In this document: positions 33,379 to 40,217 of the stretch, in pieces
Layout: every line of letters begins with the position of its first letter
Position numbering within the stretch: position 1 is the stretch's first letter
Origin: Dyella_A sp049445995
GTDB taxonomy: Bacteria > Pseudomonadota > Gammaproteobacteria > Xanthomonadales > Rhodanobacteraceae
NCBI RefSeq assembly: GCF_049445995.1
Contig: NZ_JBMSDZ010000010.1
Coordinates: forward strand, 1 to 64,000
Direction: 5' to 3'
DNA length: 64,000 nucleotides
Notes under the pieces: model-generated
Seen by the model: the letters and a program-made list of their open reading frames with translations, nothing else
The model's database searches: none
What the model was told of the DNA's origin: nothing
Position numbers and translations under genes: made by a program

Positions 33379-33763
33379 GGTCTGTGTCCGGGAAGGTCAT
33401 CAGAAACGCGTGAATGCGCGCGAGCAGCTGATCGCGAGAAGGCGCCCCAGGGCACGGCGCTGGCGTGCCGCACTCGGCAAGCCACTGGTTGTGATAGACG
33501 GTGGCGCGCCACTCGCGCACGAGCGCCTGAAGCTTCAGCGGAGGCGCGACGGGGCGCAGCAGATCCAGCGAGGCCAGAATCGTGTCCCGCGCCTCACCAC
33601 GCGGCAGACCCTTTGCGGCGAGGAGCGCCGACGCCAGATGCGACGCGAACGCGTCATCCGTGCGGCCGACGATGGCCGACGCCGTGCGCAAGCCAGCGAG
33701 CATGCCCTCGGCGTACACAGTGGCCGCGTCCACCAGAACCGTTGTCTCAGCCCGGGCCGTCAT
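33371..33763 (-). CDS. Hypothetical inovirus protein
   Basis: A 130-residue soluble, mostly helical protein. Its N-terminal half is Ala/Leu-rich (VDAATVYAEGMLAGLRTASA, ASHLASALLAAKGLPRGEAR). There are two Cys in AECGTPAPCPG. It starts within the ATGA overlap with the zinc-ribbon membrane protein gene. No family is recognised. Confidence 0.65.
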   Translation of the reverse strand: MTARAETTVLVDAATVYAEGMLAGLRTASAIVGRTDDAFASHLASALLAAKGLPRGEARDTILASLDLLRPVAPPLKLQALVREWRATVYHNQWLAECGTPAPCPGAPSRDQLLARIHAFLMTFPDTDHD

Positions 33764-34449
33764 GCGCGCACCCCGCCGCCACCAATGCCATCGGGGTTGC
33801 CGCCGAACGTTTCTTCGTCGCTGGGACCGTCCGACGTGTCGTCAGCAATGGCGCGCTCTTCCGAATCCGCCGCACAGTCCGGGCACGCGGGGAACAGATC
33901 GCCGACCAACTCGTCAGACTCGACACCACACACCGAGCACACGCCCATCGCTTCGTCCTCGTCAGATCCATGAAAGCCGCAGGCGGGACAACCGTCCCAA
34001 TGCTCGCCCTCGGCCATCTCCAGCACGACGCCGCACGCCATGCACATGGCCTGCCCTGGCGCCAACGTCAGCACGCCGTCTGGCGTGTCAAAAAAGCAGT
34101 CACCGCACAGATCCCCGTGATTAGTCGGGAACTCGTCGTCAGTCGGGATCGGCGAGCCGCACCGCTCGCACGTCAATTGCTCGGACTCTTTGCCCTTCGA
34201 GCGCCGCCCCGAAGTAGCGCCCACGAACACACGCAGCAGCACCAGGACAGCGGCCAGCACGAGAAGGGCAGCGCCCACGGCGATCACCTGCGACTTACCG
34301 GACGAGAGAACCGACGACGTTTGCTGCGCAACCTCAGCCGCCGACGAATAGGTGCCAGTGCACGGAGCGGTTGAATTCGGGTCGGACCCGAGGCCGCAAT
34401 CGCCGAAGAACGCAGCGAACGGATGCAAAGAGGTATAGGAGGGGCTCAT
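33760..34449 (-). CDS. Membrane protein with multiple zinc-ribbon CxxC pairs
   Basis: A 229-residue protein. The N-terminal about 55 residues resemble an exported segment, followed by one membrane helix (VIAVGAALLVLAAVLVLLRV). The C-terminal half contains six CxxC pairs: CERC, CGDC, CMAC, CPAC, CSVC and CPDC, a pattern of tandem zinc ribbons, ending in a Glu/Asp-rich and Gly-rich tail. Single-pass topology would put the ribbons in the cytoplasm if the N-terminus is outside. I know no equivalent in model filamentous phages. It is encoded in the leftward operon upstream of rep, overlapping both neighbours by four bases. Confidence 0.7.
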   Translation of the reverse strand: MSPSYTSLHPFAAFFGDCGLGSDPNSTAPCTGTYSSAAEVAQQTSSVLSSGKSQVIAVGAALLVLAAVLVLLRVFVGATSGRRSKGKESEQLTCERCGSPIPTDDEFPTNHGDLCGDCFFDTPDGVLTLAPGQAMCMACGVVLEMAEGEHWDGCPACGFHGSDEDEAMGVCSVCGVESDELVGDLFPACPDCAADSEERAIADDTSDGPSDEETFGGNPDGIGGGGVRA

Positions 34450-34610
34450 TCGCGACCGCGCCCGTGGTGGCTGGCGAGGCCAGCGAAGAAGAAGGCGGCG
34501 AAGCTCGTGAGTACCACCACGTTGCACTGAACCCACCAGGGCTGCAGCGCCATCCAGTGCGAGAGCGGATAGCTCAGCACCAGGACAACGAAGGCGGCGG
34601 CGACCATCAT
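34446..34610 (-). CDS. Small inovirus membrane protein (two helices)
   Basis: A 54-residue hydrophobic protein: MMVAAAFVVLVLSYPLSHWM, then WWVQCNVVVLTSFAAFFFAG, and a short basic tail. ATG 34610 overlaps the stop of the preceding small gene (ATGATG arrangement) and its own stop overlaps the zinc-ribbon gene. The open frame continues upstream, but that part is the shadow of the neighbouring gene. Function unknown. Confidence 0.6.
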   Translation of the reverse strand: MMVAAAFVVLVLSYPLSHWMALQPWWVQCNVVVLTSFAAFFFAGLASHHGRGRE

Positions 34611-34753
34611 GCGCGCGCCCACCGAGCGCAGCGACGCGCCCACAAGAACGACCCCAACGCCCACAGACCAAACGCGTGGGCGACCTGATACCAGGGCTGG
34701 CCAGCAGCGAGCCAGAACACGAGGGGGAGCAAGAGGACGGGGAGGAGGATCAC
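34607..34753 (-). CDS. Small inovirus membrane protein
   Basis: A 48-residue protein from GTG 34753: MILLPVLLLPLVFWLAAGQP, then WYQVAHAFGLWALGSFLWAR and a basic end. Two short hydrophobic segments are present. The GTG overlaps the preceding stop (GTGA) and the TGA overlaps the next ATG, so it is part of a chain of coupled genes. This gene is easily missed because of its size and GTG start. Confidence 0.5.
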   Translation of the reverse strand: MILLPVLLLPLVFWLAAGQPWYQVAHAFGLWALGSFLWARRCARWARA

Positions 34754-34917
34754 GACGAAAACCCCTGCACGCCCTGCGCGCGGTACTGATCCTCAAGCAC
34801 CTGGCGCAACTCGTCCGTAAGACCCACGTCATCCGGCCAGCGCAGCACCTGGGCAAGCCGGTCCGCCTGCTCAGCCGTCAGCGTCAGAATCAGATCGGCC
34901 TGCAGAATGCGATTCAC
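34750..34917 (-). CDS. Small soluble inovirus protein
   Basis: A 55-residue acidic helical protein from GTG 34917: MNRILQADLILTLTAEQADR, then LAQVLRWPDDVGLTDELRQV, ending in QGFSS. Both ends overlap neighbouring genes by four bases (GTGA). No membrane segment and no known family. The coupled overlaps are the main support for it being real. Confidence 0.5.
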   Translation of the reverse strand: MNRILQADLILTLTAEQADRLAQVLRWPDDVGLTDELRQVLEDQYRAQGVQGFSS

Positions 34918-35033
34918 AGGCGCACCCCTTCCAGCGTGGCGCGCTGGCGGGCGACGAGGTTTCGGAGGGTCACGCCGGCCCGGACGGCCCAGGCGGCGGA
35001 CAGAAAGAAGCAGAAAGCGGCTAGAGCAGTCAT
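34914..35033 (-). CDS. Small inovirus membrane protein, first gene of leftward operon
   Basis: A 39-residue protein: MTALAAFCFFLSAAWAVRAG (membrane helix) and a basic tail (TLRNLVARQRATLEGVRL). Its TGA overlaps the GTG of the next gene. It is the first gene after the repressor-operator region, 84 bp from the divergent repressor start. Function unknown. Confidence 0.5.
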   Translation of the reverse strand: MTALAAFCFFLSAAWAVRAGVTLRNLVARQRATLEGVRL

Positions 35034-35051
35034 CCTTGGTCCCCTGTCGTC

Positions 35052-35117
35052 GTCAAGTGAATTGCGACGGGGCGGACCGTAAAGTAGATTGCGACACCCC
35101 GTCAAGAGGAATGCGAC
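35052..35117. promoter_or_regulatory. Three 17-bp direct repeats, probable operators
   Basis: GTCAAGTGAATTGCGAC (35052-35068), GTAAAGTAGATTGCGAC (35079-35095) and GTCAAGAGGAATGCGAC (35101-35117) share the ends GTCAAG and TTGCGAC. They fill the 84-bp region between the divergent phage operon and repressor gene. The third copy includes the likely ribosome binding site (AGAGGA) and touches the repressor ATG, which suggests autoregulation as well as control of the leftward operon. Confidence 0.7.
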
Positions 35118-35477
35118 ATGTCGGCTGTAAACAATTTGCTTGACAAGTATCGCGAGGCGTGCTCGCTGACCTCAGATAGCGCCGTAGCGGACTCGCTCCA
35201 CATCAAGCGGCAAGCGGTCCACCAGTGGCGCAAAGGCGTGTCTTGGCCGAGCGAGGATCACGTGCTCGCGATGACGAAAGCGATGCAGGAGCCGGCCGAA
35301 CGTTGGTTCGTCGCGATCAGTGCGGAGCGCGCATCGCCCGCTGCACGGAAGGTCTGGCTAAAGCTGGCGCAGATGGCCGCGGCAGTGACACTTGCGGTAG
35401 GCCTCTACCCCGCGCACGCAGCGCCGCACACGGCGGGTTTCTCGGCCGATAACCCGGGCCACGTGTATATTATGTAA
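35118..35477 (+). CDS. DUF3693-type HTH phage repressor, C-terminus ends in attR
   Basis: A 119-residue protein with an N-terminal helix-turn-helix (AVADSLHIKRQAVHQWRKGV), a helical middle (AMTKAMQEPAERWFVAISAE) and a hydrophobic segment (LAQMAAAVTLAVGLYPAHA) that may anchor it to the membrane. It matches DUF3693-type proteins of Xanthomonadales inoviruses, likely immunity repressors. The last codons GTG TAT ATT ATG and the TAA lie inside the dif-like attR. The stop belongs to the host half of the site. In an excised circle the frame would pass through attP and continue for 34 codons to TGA at 27332-27334. The gene is transcribed away from the operon it probably controls. Confidence 0.82.
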   Translation: MSAVNNLLDKYREACSLTSDSAVADSLHIKRQAVHQWRKGVSWPSEDHVLAMTKAMQEPAERWFVAISAERASPAARKVWLKLAQMAAAVTLAVGLYPAHAAPHTAGFSADNPGHVYIM

Positions 35478-35480
35478 AAT
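35453..35480. other. attR: dif-like hybrid site
   Basis: Left arm CCCGGGCCACG (phage, little like a XerC site), centre TGTATA, right arm TTATGTAAAAT (host XerD arm, one base from TTATGTTAAAT). Swapping arms with attL restores a good dif (ATTGCGCATAA, TGTATA, TTATGTAAAAT) and leaves an attP with a poor XerC arm. Confidence 0.82.
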
Positions 35481-35802
35481 TCCGGAGGTCTCGTCGATTG
35501 CATCGACCGATTGCATCGTCGTGCGGATAGTGCTGCCTGGTTCGGGACACATCGTTGCCGAGCACAGTGTGCAGCAGATGCTCGCCCGAAGGGCGAGCGC
35601 GGTAGAGGCCTGCCGCGTGCAAAGAATTCAACCGTGTGCCGCTCCCCTGCCCGCACGCACATCACGTCCCCATCGTTCGATCCGTGCTGATCGGACCGGC
35701 TGATCGGATCGGGAGTTGCAGGGGCGATCAATCCTTCAGGTACTCCTGCACCATCTGCCGGCCGCGATGGATGCCGCGCCGGCATCATCCAGGCCGTTCC
35801 GT
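35481..35802. other. Intergenic region right of the prophage
   Basis: About 320 bp of host sequence with no supported gene. Short repeats of GATTGCATCG occur near 35500-35517 and a GCTCGCCCGAAGGGCGAGC hairpin at 35580-35598, which could end transcription from the prophage side or of the GGDEF-EAL gene on the minus strand. Confidence 0.4.
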
Positions 35803-37734
35803 TCAGGCCGGGAAATCCGCTTTGCTCTCGTCTTCAAGCACATGACGTCGAGCGAAGTCGAGCGTCTCGGCCGATGCCGGGCGCGCATACAGGTAGCCCT
35901 GGACGGCGTCGCAGCCGTGCGCCCTGAGCCACAAGGCCTCTTCCTTGCGTTCGACCCCTTCGGCCACCGTGCTGATGCCCAGCGCCCGGGCCATCTGCAG
36001 CATGGAGTCGACGATCGCCTGGCTGTCGGACAGGCGATCCACGTTGCGGACGAACGAGGCATCGATCTTGACCCGGGTGATGGGCAGCCGCTTGAAATGC
36101 GAGAGGCTCGAGTAGCCGCGTCCGAAGTCGTCGATGGTGATGGCGATGCCCATGCCGGCAAGACGGACCAGGTTCGTGCGCAGCTCCTCGTCGAGATGCA
36201 GGGCGACGGTCTCGGTGATTTCCAGTTCCACCAGCTGGGTGCGGAGCCCGGCCGAGATGATCGTGGACTGCACGACGTCGACGAAGCCCGGTTGCCGAAG
36301 CTGCACCGGCGATACGTTGATCGCCACCGGGCCGTCGTATGCACCCTCCGCCAGCCAGCGGCAGGCCTGCCCCAGCGCCTCGCGGAGTACCCATTGCCCA
36401 AGCTCCAGGATCTGTCCGCTGCGTTCGGCGACAGGAATGAACTCGCTGGCCTTGATCTCTGTGCCGTTGCTCTCCCGCCATGCGCACAAGGCCTCGAGTC
36501 CGATGATTCGTCCGGTCGAAAGACTGAACTGTGGCTGGTAGCGCAGATGCAGGCGACCGAGCGCCAGGGCCTGGCGCAGGCCCTGCACCAGCTCCACGTA
36601 ATGCCAGGCCTCGCGGCGCATGCCGGGATCGAACTGCACCACACGGTCCCTGCCCGCCTGCTTGGCATGGCACAGGGCGGCATCGCCTGCACTGAGCAGG
36701 GTGTCGACATCCGTGCCGTGCTCGGGCCACCAGGCGATTCCGATGCTGCACGTCCGGGCAAGCGCGAAATCGTCGCCATTGCCGGTATCGGCGACCACGC
36801 TGCGAATATTCCTGGCCAGCGCGATGGGCGCCATCGGCGCCGCCGGCTTCGTCATCACGACAACGAACTCGTCACCGTCGAAGCGACCCGCCATGACGTT
36901 CCGGTCGGCGAACGCGCCGATCCGTGCGGCGACTTCGCGCAGGTGGAGGTCGCCGCTCGGATATCCCTGGGTATCGTTGATCAACTTGAAGCGATCGATG
37001 TTGATGAACAGCACGGCCATCTGTTGGTGCTCGGGTGCCTCGCGAATCGCCCGCCCGAGGCGTTCCCTCAACGCACCGTGCGTCAACAGCCCGGTCAATG
37101 GATCGATACCGGCCTGCAGCCGCTGCAACTCCTGCTCGCGCAACTGGGCAGTGACATCGAGGCATATGACCAGTTCGACCTCGCCGTCCGCGCGGTCCAG
37201 ATGGGTCGTCAGGAGTCGCGCATCGAACTCGCTGCCATCGGCGCGTCGGTGCTTGACCAACTGCTCGCCGCGGCGCCGAGCCACGTGTCCGGCCATCTCT
37301 GGGGCGCCCGCCTGCACGTCGAGGTCCGCCAGCCGGCAGGCCCGCCCAGAGGGCGGCGCAAGCCCATACACATCGCGTGCCTCCCGATTCGCCTCCACGA
37401 TGGCGCCATGGCCGGGTTCCACCACGAGACAGGGCATGGGAAGATTCTCGATCAGCTCGGCATAACCCCGCTCCAGCCGCGCCAACTGGCTGCTGCTGTC
37501 GATGAATCGGCGGGTCGCGCGGCGTTGCAGGCCATAGATGACCAGGGTCGAGACGGCGATGAAGATCAACCCCTTGGTGGCGAAATAGATTTCCCGTCCC
37601 GCACCCGGCGGGATCCATTCGGCCACTGTGTCGGAAACCGCCAGCCACAGGACGCCCAGCAGGGCGTAGCGCCGTGCCAGACGCCCCGATTGCCGCTGCA
37701 GGTCGCCCCAGGGGGCGGGTGTCGGTTGCTGCAT
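35803..37734 (-). CDS. GGDEF-EAL protein with PAS domain (c-di-GMP turnover)
   Basis: A 643-residue membrane-associated regulator. Two hydrophobic segments near the N-terminus (YALLGVLWLAVSDTVAEWIP and GLIFIAVSTLVIYGL) are followed by a PAS domain (about 95-215), a GGDEF domain in which the signature reads DGDEF (GRFDGDEFVVV), and an EAL domain (LEALCAWR, EITET, IDDFGRGYSSL, ITRVKIDASFV, AEGVE). The EAL metal residues appear intact, so phosphodiesterase activity is likely; the Gly-to-Asp change in GGDEF may abolish cyclase activity, leaving a regulatory role. ATG 37734 gives MQQPTPAPWGDLQ; the longer frame upstream lies in the intergenic space. It follows the chemotaxis receptor gene on the same strand. 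Confidence 0.88.
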   Translation of the reverse strand: MQQPTPAPWGDLQRQSGRLARRYALLGVLWLAVSDTVAEWIPPGAGREIYFATKGLIFIAVSTLVIYGLQRRATRRFIDSSSQLARLERGYAELIENLPMPCLVVEPGHGAIVEANREARDVYGLAPPSGRACRLADLDVQAGAPEMAGHVARRRGEQLVKHRRADGSEFDARLLTTHLDRADGEVELVICLDVTAQLREQELQRLQAGIDPLTGLLTHGALRERLGRAIREAPEHQQMAVLFINIDRFKLINDTQGYPSGDLHLREVAARIGAFADRNVMAGRFDGDEFVVVMTKPAAPMAPIALARNIRSVVADTGNGDDFALARTCSIGIAWWPEHGTDVDTLLSAGDAALCHAKQAGRDRVVQFDPGMRREAWHYVELVQGLRQALALGRLHLRYQPQFSLSTGRIIGLEALCAWRESNGTEIKASEFIPVAERSGQILELGQWVLREALGQACRWLAEGAYDGPVAINVSPVQLRQPGFVDVVQSTIISAGLRTQLVELEITETVALHLDEELRTNLVRLAGMGIAITIDDFGRGYSSLSHFKRLPITRVKIDASFVRNVDRLSDSQAIVDSMLQMARALGISTVAEGVERKEEALWLRAHGCDAVQGYLYARPASAETLDFARRHVLEDESKADFPA

Positions 37735-37840
37735 GATGCAAGGCTCCGCAGGTGGGTGTTGCACGCATGCCGCGTGGAAGCCTGAAAGCCTCTGCGCCGC
37801 ACGCCGCATGTCGTCGAAGGATCGAGACCGCACGGATCGA

Positions 37841-39544
37841 CTAGAACTCCTTCCAGACGGATGTGTCCTCGACGCGATGCGACCGCTCCGAAGCCGGCTT
37901 GTGGTCGGCCGCGTGCGCAGACGGCCGATGCGCACCCCCGATTCGTGCATCGTGGGCGGGTGCGAGGGAGGCCTCCTGGGCTTCCTCGATGTGGAAGTAG
38001 GCCACCTGCCTGCGCAGGTTCATCGCCTGCTCTTCCATGGCGCGGCTCGCCGAGGCCGCCTCCTCCACCAGCGCGGCGTTCTGCTGGGTGACCTCGTCCA
38101 TCTGGGTCACCGCCATGTTCACCTGCTCGATGCCGGCCGACTGCTCGGTACTCGCCGCGGCGATCTCGGCCACGATGTCGGTCACCTTCTTGATGCTCTC
38201 GACGATGGCCGCGAGCGCATGCCCCGACTCGTCCACCAGGCTCGAACCCAGCTGGACTCGCTCGACGCTGTCACCGATCAGGGTCTTGATCTCCTTGGCC
38301 GCCTGAGCGCTGCGCTGGGCAAGGTTGCGCACCTCGGATGCGACCACGGCGAACCCCCGTCCCTGCTCGCCGGCGCGGGCCGCTTCCACGGCGGCGTTCA
38401 GGGCGAGCAGGTTGGTCTGGAAGGCGATCTCGTCGATCAGGCCGACGATGTCCGCGATCTGCTGGCTGGAGGCCGAGATCGCCCCCATCGCCTCGACCGC
38501 CCTGCTGACCACGGCACCGCCATGCTCGGCCTGTTCGCGTGCGCCGCGGGCCAGTTGATCGGCGTGCGAGGCGTTCTCGGCGTTCTGTTTCACCGTGGCG
38601 GTCATCTCCTCCATCGAGGCGGCCGTTTCCTCCAGGCTGGAGGCCTGTTCCTGGGTGCGCTGGCTCAGGTCGTCGTTGCACTGCGCGATTTGCCGCGCGG
38701 CGGTGCTCACCGACTCGGCGCCGGCCCGGACATCGGCCACCACCTCGGCGAGCTTCGCATCCATGCGCGCCAGCGATTGCAGCAGACGGCCGACCTCGTC
38801 CGCCGATATCCGCTCGATGCGGTTGTTGAGCCTGCCCCCCGCGATGTTGTCGGCCACGCGCATGGCCTCGGCGAGCGAGCGGGAAATCGACCGTACCAGC
38901 CGAAAACCGATGGCTCCGCTCAAAGCCAGACCGAACGCGATGGAGGCGATCGTGGTCCTGGCTGACCGCGAGGCCTTCTGCTCGTCGGCGGCATACGCTG
39001 CATTGGCGCTCTTGTCCTGCAGGGCGAACAGGTCCCCGATATCGCCACGCAAGGCGGTGTAGCTTTTCTCGCCGGCGCCATCCAGGGCCTGCGCCGCAAG
39101 ATCGTACTGTTTCGCGTCCAGTGCCCTGGCGGCGCGGTTCATTGCGTTGCGGAAATCCCCGTAATCGGCATCCAGCCGGCCGCCGATTGTTTTTTCTGCC
39201 GGCGACAGTTTCGCCGCATGGAATTTCGCAAGTAATTGCATCAGTTCAGCGTCATCCCTCCGCAGGGACCGTTCGTAAGTGGTGGCCTGACCCTGATTGC
39301 GCGCGCCCAATGCGCGTTGCAGGAATGTTCTTTCGCTGCCGAGCAGGTCCAGTCCACGTGCCAACGACATGGCGGGTATCAGCTTGTCTGCATACATGTC
39401 GCGCAGGGCAGCATTGCTGCTGCTCAAATCGGAAATACCCATGGCTCCCAGCGCCGCAAGCAGCGTGGCGAGAGTGCCCAAAGCGATTATCAGCCTGACC
39501 TTGATCGACCATTGCGGAAAATGCATGACCGCTCTCCGGTTCAT
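37841..39544 (-). CDS. Methyl-accepting chemotaxis protein
   Basis: A 567-residue receptor. TM1 (VRLIIALGTLATLLAALGAM) and TM2 (TTIASIAFGLALSGAIGFRL, about 195-215) enclose a four-helix periplasmic sensor domain. A HAMP domain follows and then the signalling domain with the tip EIAFQTNLLALNAAVEAARA and GRGFAVVASEVRNLAQRSAQ. The extreme C-terminus VWKEF resembles the CheR-binding pentapeptide (NWETF type). Ligand unknown. No che genes are in the window. The start is ATG 39544 or the ATG six codons later (MHFPQWSIKV). Confidence 0.92.
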   Translation of the reverse strand: MNRRAVMHFPQWSIKVRLIIALGTLATLLAALGAMGISDLSSSNAALRDMYADKLIPAMSLARGLDLLGSERTFLQRALGARNQGQATTYERSLRRDDAELMQLLAKFHAAKLSPAEKTIGGRLDADYGDFRNAMNRAARALDAKQYDLAAQALDGAGEKSYTALRGDIGDLFALQDKSANAAYAADEQKASRSARTTIASIAFGLALSGAIGFRLVRSISRSLAEAMRVADNIAGGRLNNRIERISADEVGRLLQSLARMDAKLAEVVADVRAGAESVSTAARQIAQCNDDLSQRTQEQASSLEETAASMEEMTATVKQNAENASHADQLARGAREQAEHGGAVVSRAVEAMGAISASSQQIADIVGLIDEIAFQTNLLALNAAVEAARAGEQGRGFAVVASEVRNLAQRSAQAAKEIKTLIGDSVERVQLGSSLVDESGHALAAIVESIKKVTDIVAEIAAASTEQSAGIEQVNMAVTQMDEVTQQNAALVEEAASASRAMEEQAMNLRRQVAYFHIEEAQEASLAPAHDARIGGAHRPSAHAADHKPASERSHRVEDTSVWKEF

Positions 39545-39811
39545 GGGAAGTGATTGACTGATCGGTCATCTGCCGAAACCAGTCTGTTCGGAATGTCCTG
39601 TTTCAAATGCCTGGTGCCCGGACCGGACCATGGAACGCGGTCTCGCCGCTTTCCCGACGGACCACGGCATCGGCCCGCTTCCGGTCCGATGAGCCGCTGG
39701 GCGTGCGCTTCCCTTAACGACCGGGCCCCACCGATCTTGAGCGGGAAAATATTCCGTTTTGGACTACTTGTCAGCACCGCCCTAAGGTGCCCCGCCCACT
39801 GAAATAACGCA

Positions 39812-40144
39812 ATGATGCGTTCCATCTACGATGACGAGTACCGCCGGCTGCTCGACTTCATGCTGCAGGTGCGCGAGGCATTGGGCATCACTCAGACAAG
39901 CCTCGCGCGGCGGCTGCGGACCACCCAGTCCTACGTCTCCAAGTGCGAGCGTGGCGAACGCCGCATCGATGTGATCGAATACGTACGTTATTGCGACGCA
40001 CTGGGCGTGGATGCCGCGGTTCTGATGGACGTATTTCTCGACCACCGCCTCGGTGGCACCGACGACAGGGCCGTGATAATCGCCACCCTGTTGCGGAAAA
40101 GCCGGCGCAGGTGGCGCGCACGGGTACAGTCCGGCGCCAATTGA
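39812..40144 (+). CDS. XRE-family HTH transcriptional regulator
   Basis: A 110-residue DNA-binding protein. The HTH_3 domain has LLDFMLQVREALGITQTSLA, then RRLRTTQSYVSKCERGERRI and DVIEYVRYCDALGVD. The C-terminal 35 residues end in a basic segment. Two ATG codons in a row (39812 and 39815) could serve as start. It stands alone between the divergent receptor gene and an MFS gene. Targets unknown; an operator is not apparent. Confidence 0.85.
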   Translation: MMRSIYDDEYRRLLDFMLQVREALGITQTSLARRLRTTQSYVSKCERGERRIDVIEYVRYCDALGVDAAVLMDVFLDHRLGGTDDRAVIIATLLRKSRRRWRARVQSGAN

Positions 40145-40217
40145 CCCCTGCACCGGCCGCCATGGGCAAGCCAATGGCTGGACTGGCGCGCCGCGTCATC
40201 CGTGCACGAGACAACCG

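Larger units (their letters stand above)
27225..35469. mobile_element. Inovirus (filamentous phage) prophage integrated at dif
   Basis: This is an approximately 8.2-kb prophage bounded by two dif-like sites sharing the TGTATATTATGT core. The right-to-left transcribed genes form the classic module order: small genes, Rep (pII), ssDNA-binding pV, a small membrane protein, major coat pVIII, terminator, pIII-like adhesin, pVI-like protein, pI/Zot ATPase, further small genes. A repressor-like gene diverges at the right end. There is no integrase, as expected of phages that use host XerC/XerD, and no secretin (pIV), so export would depend on a host secretin. All core morphogenesis genes look intact. 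Confidence 0.92.

Noticed and set aside
35052..35117. Three repeats considered as a CRISPR-like array
   Set aside because: Only three 17-bp units with unequal short spacers and no cas genes; the position fits operators.
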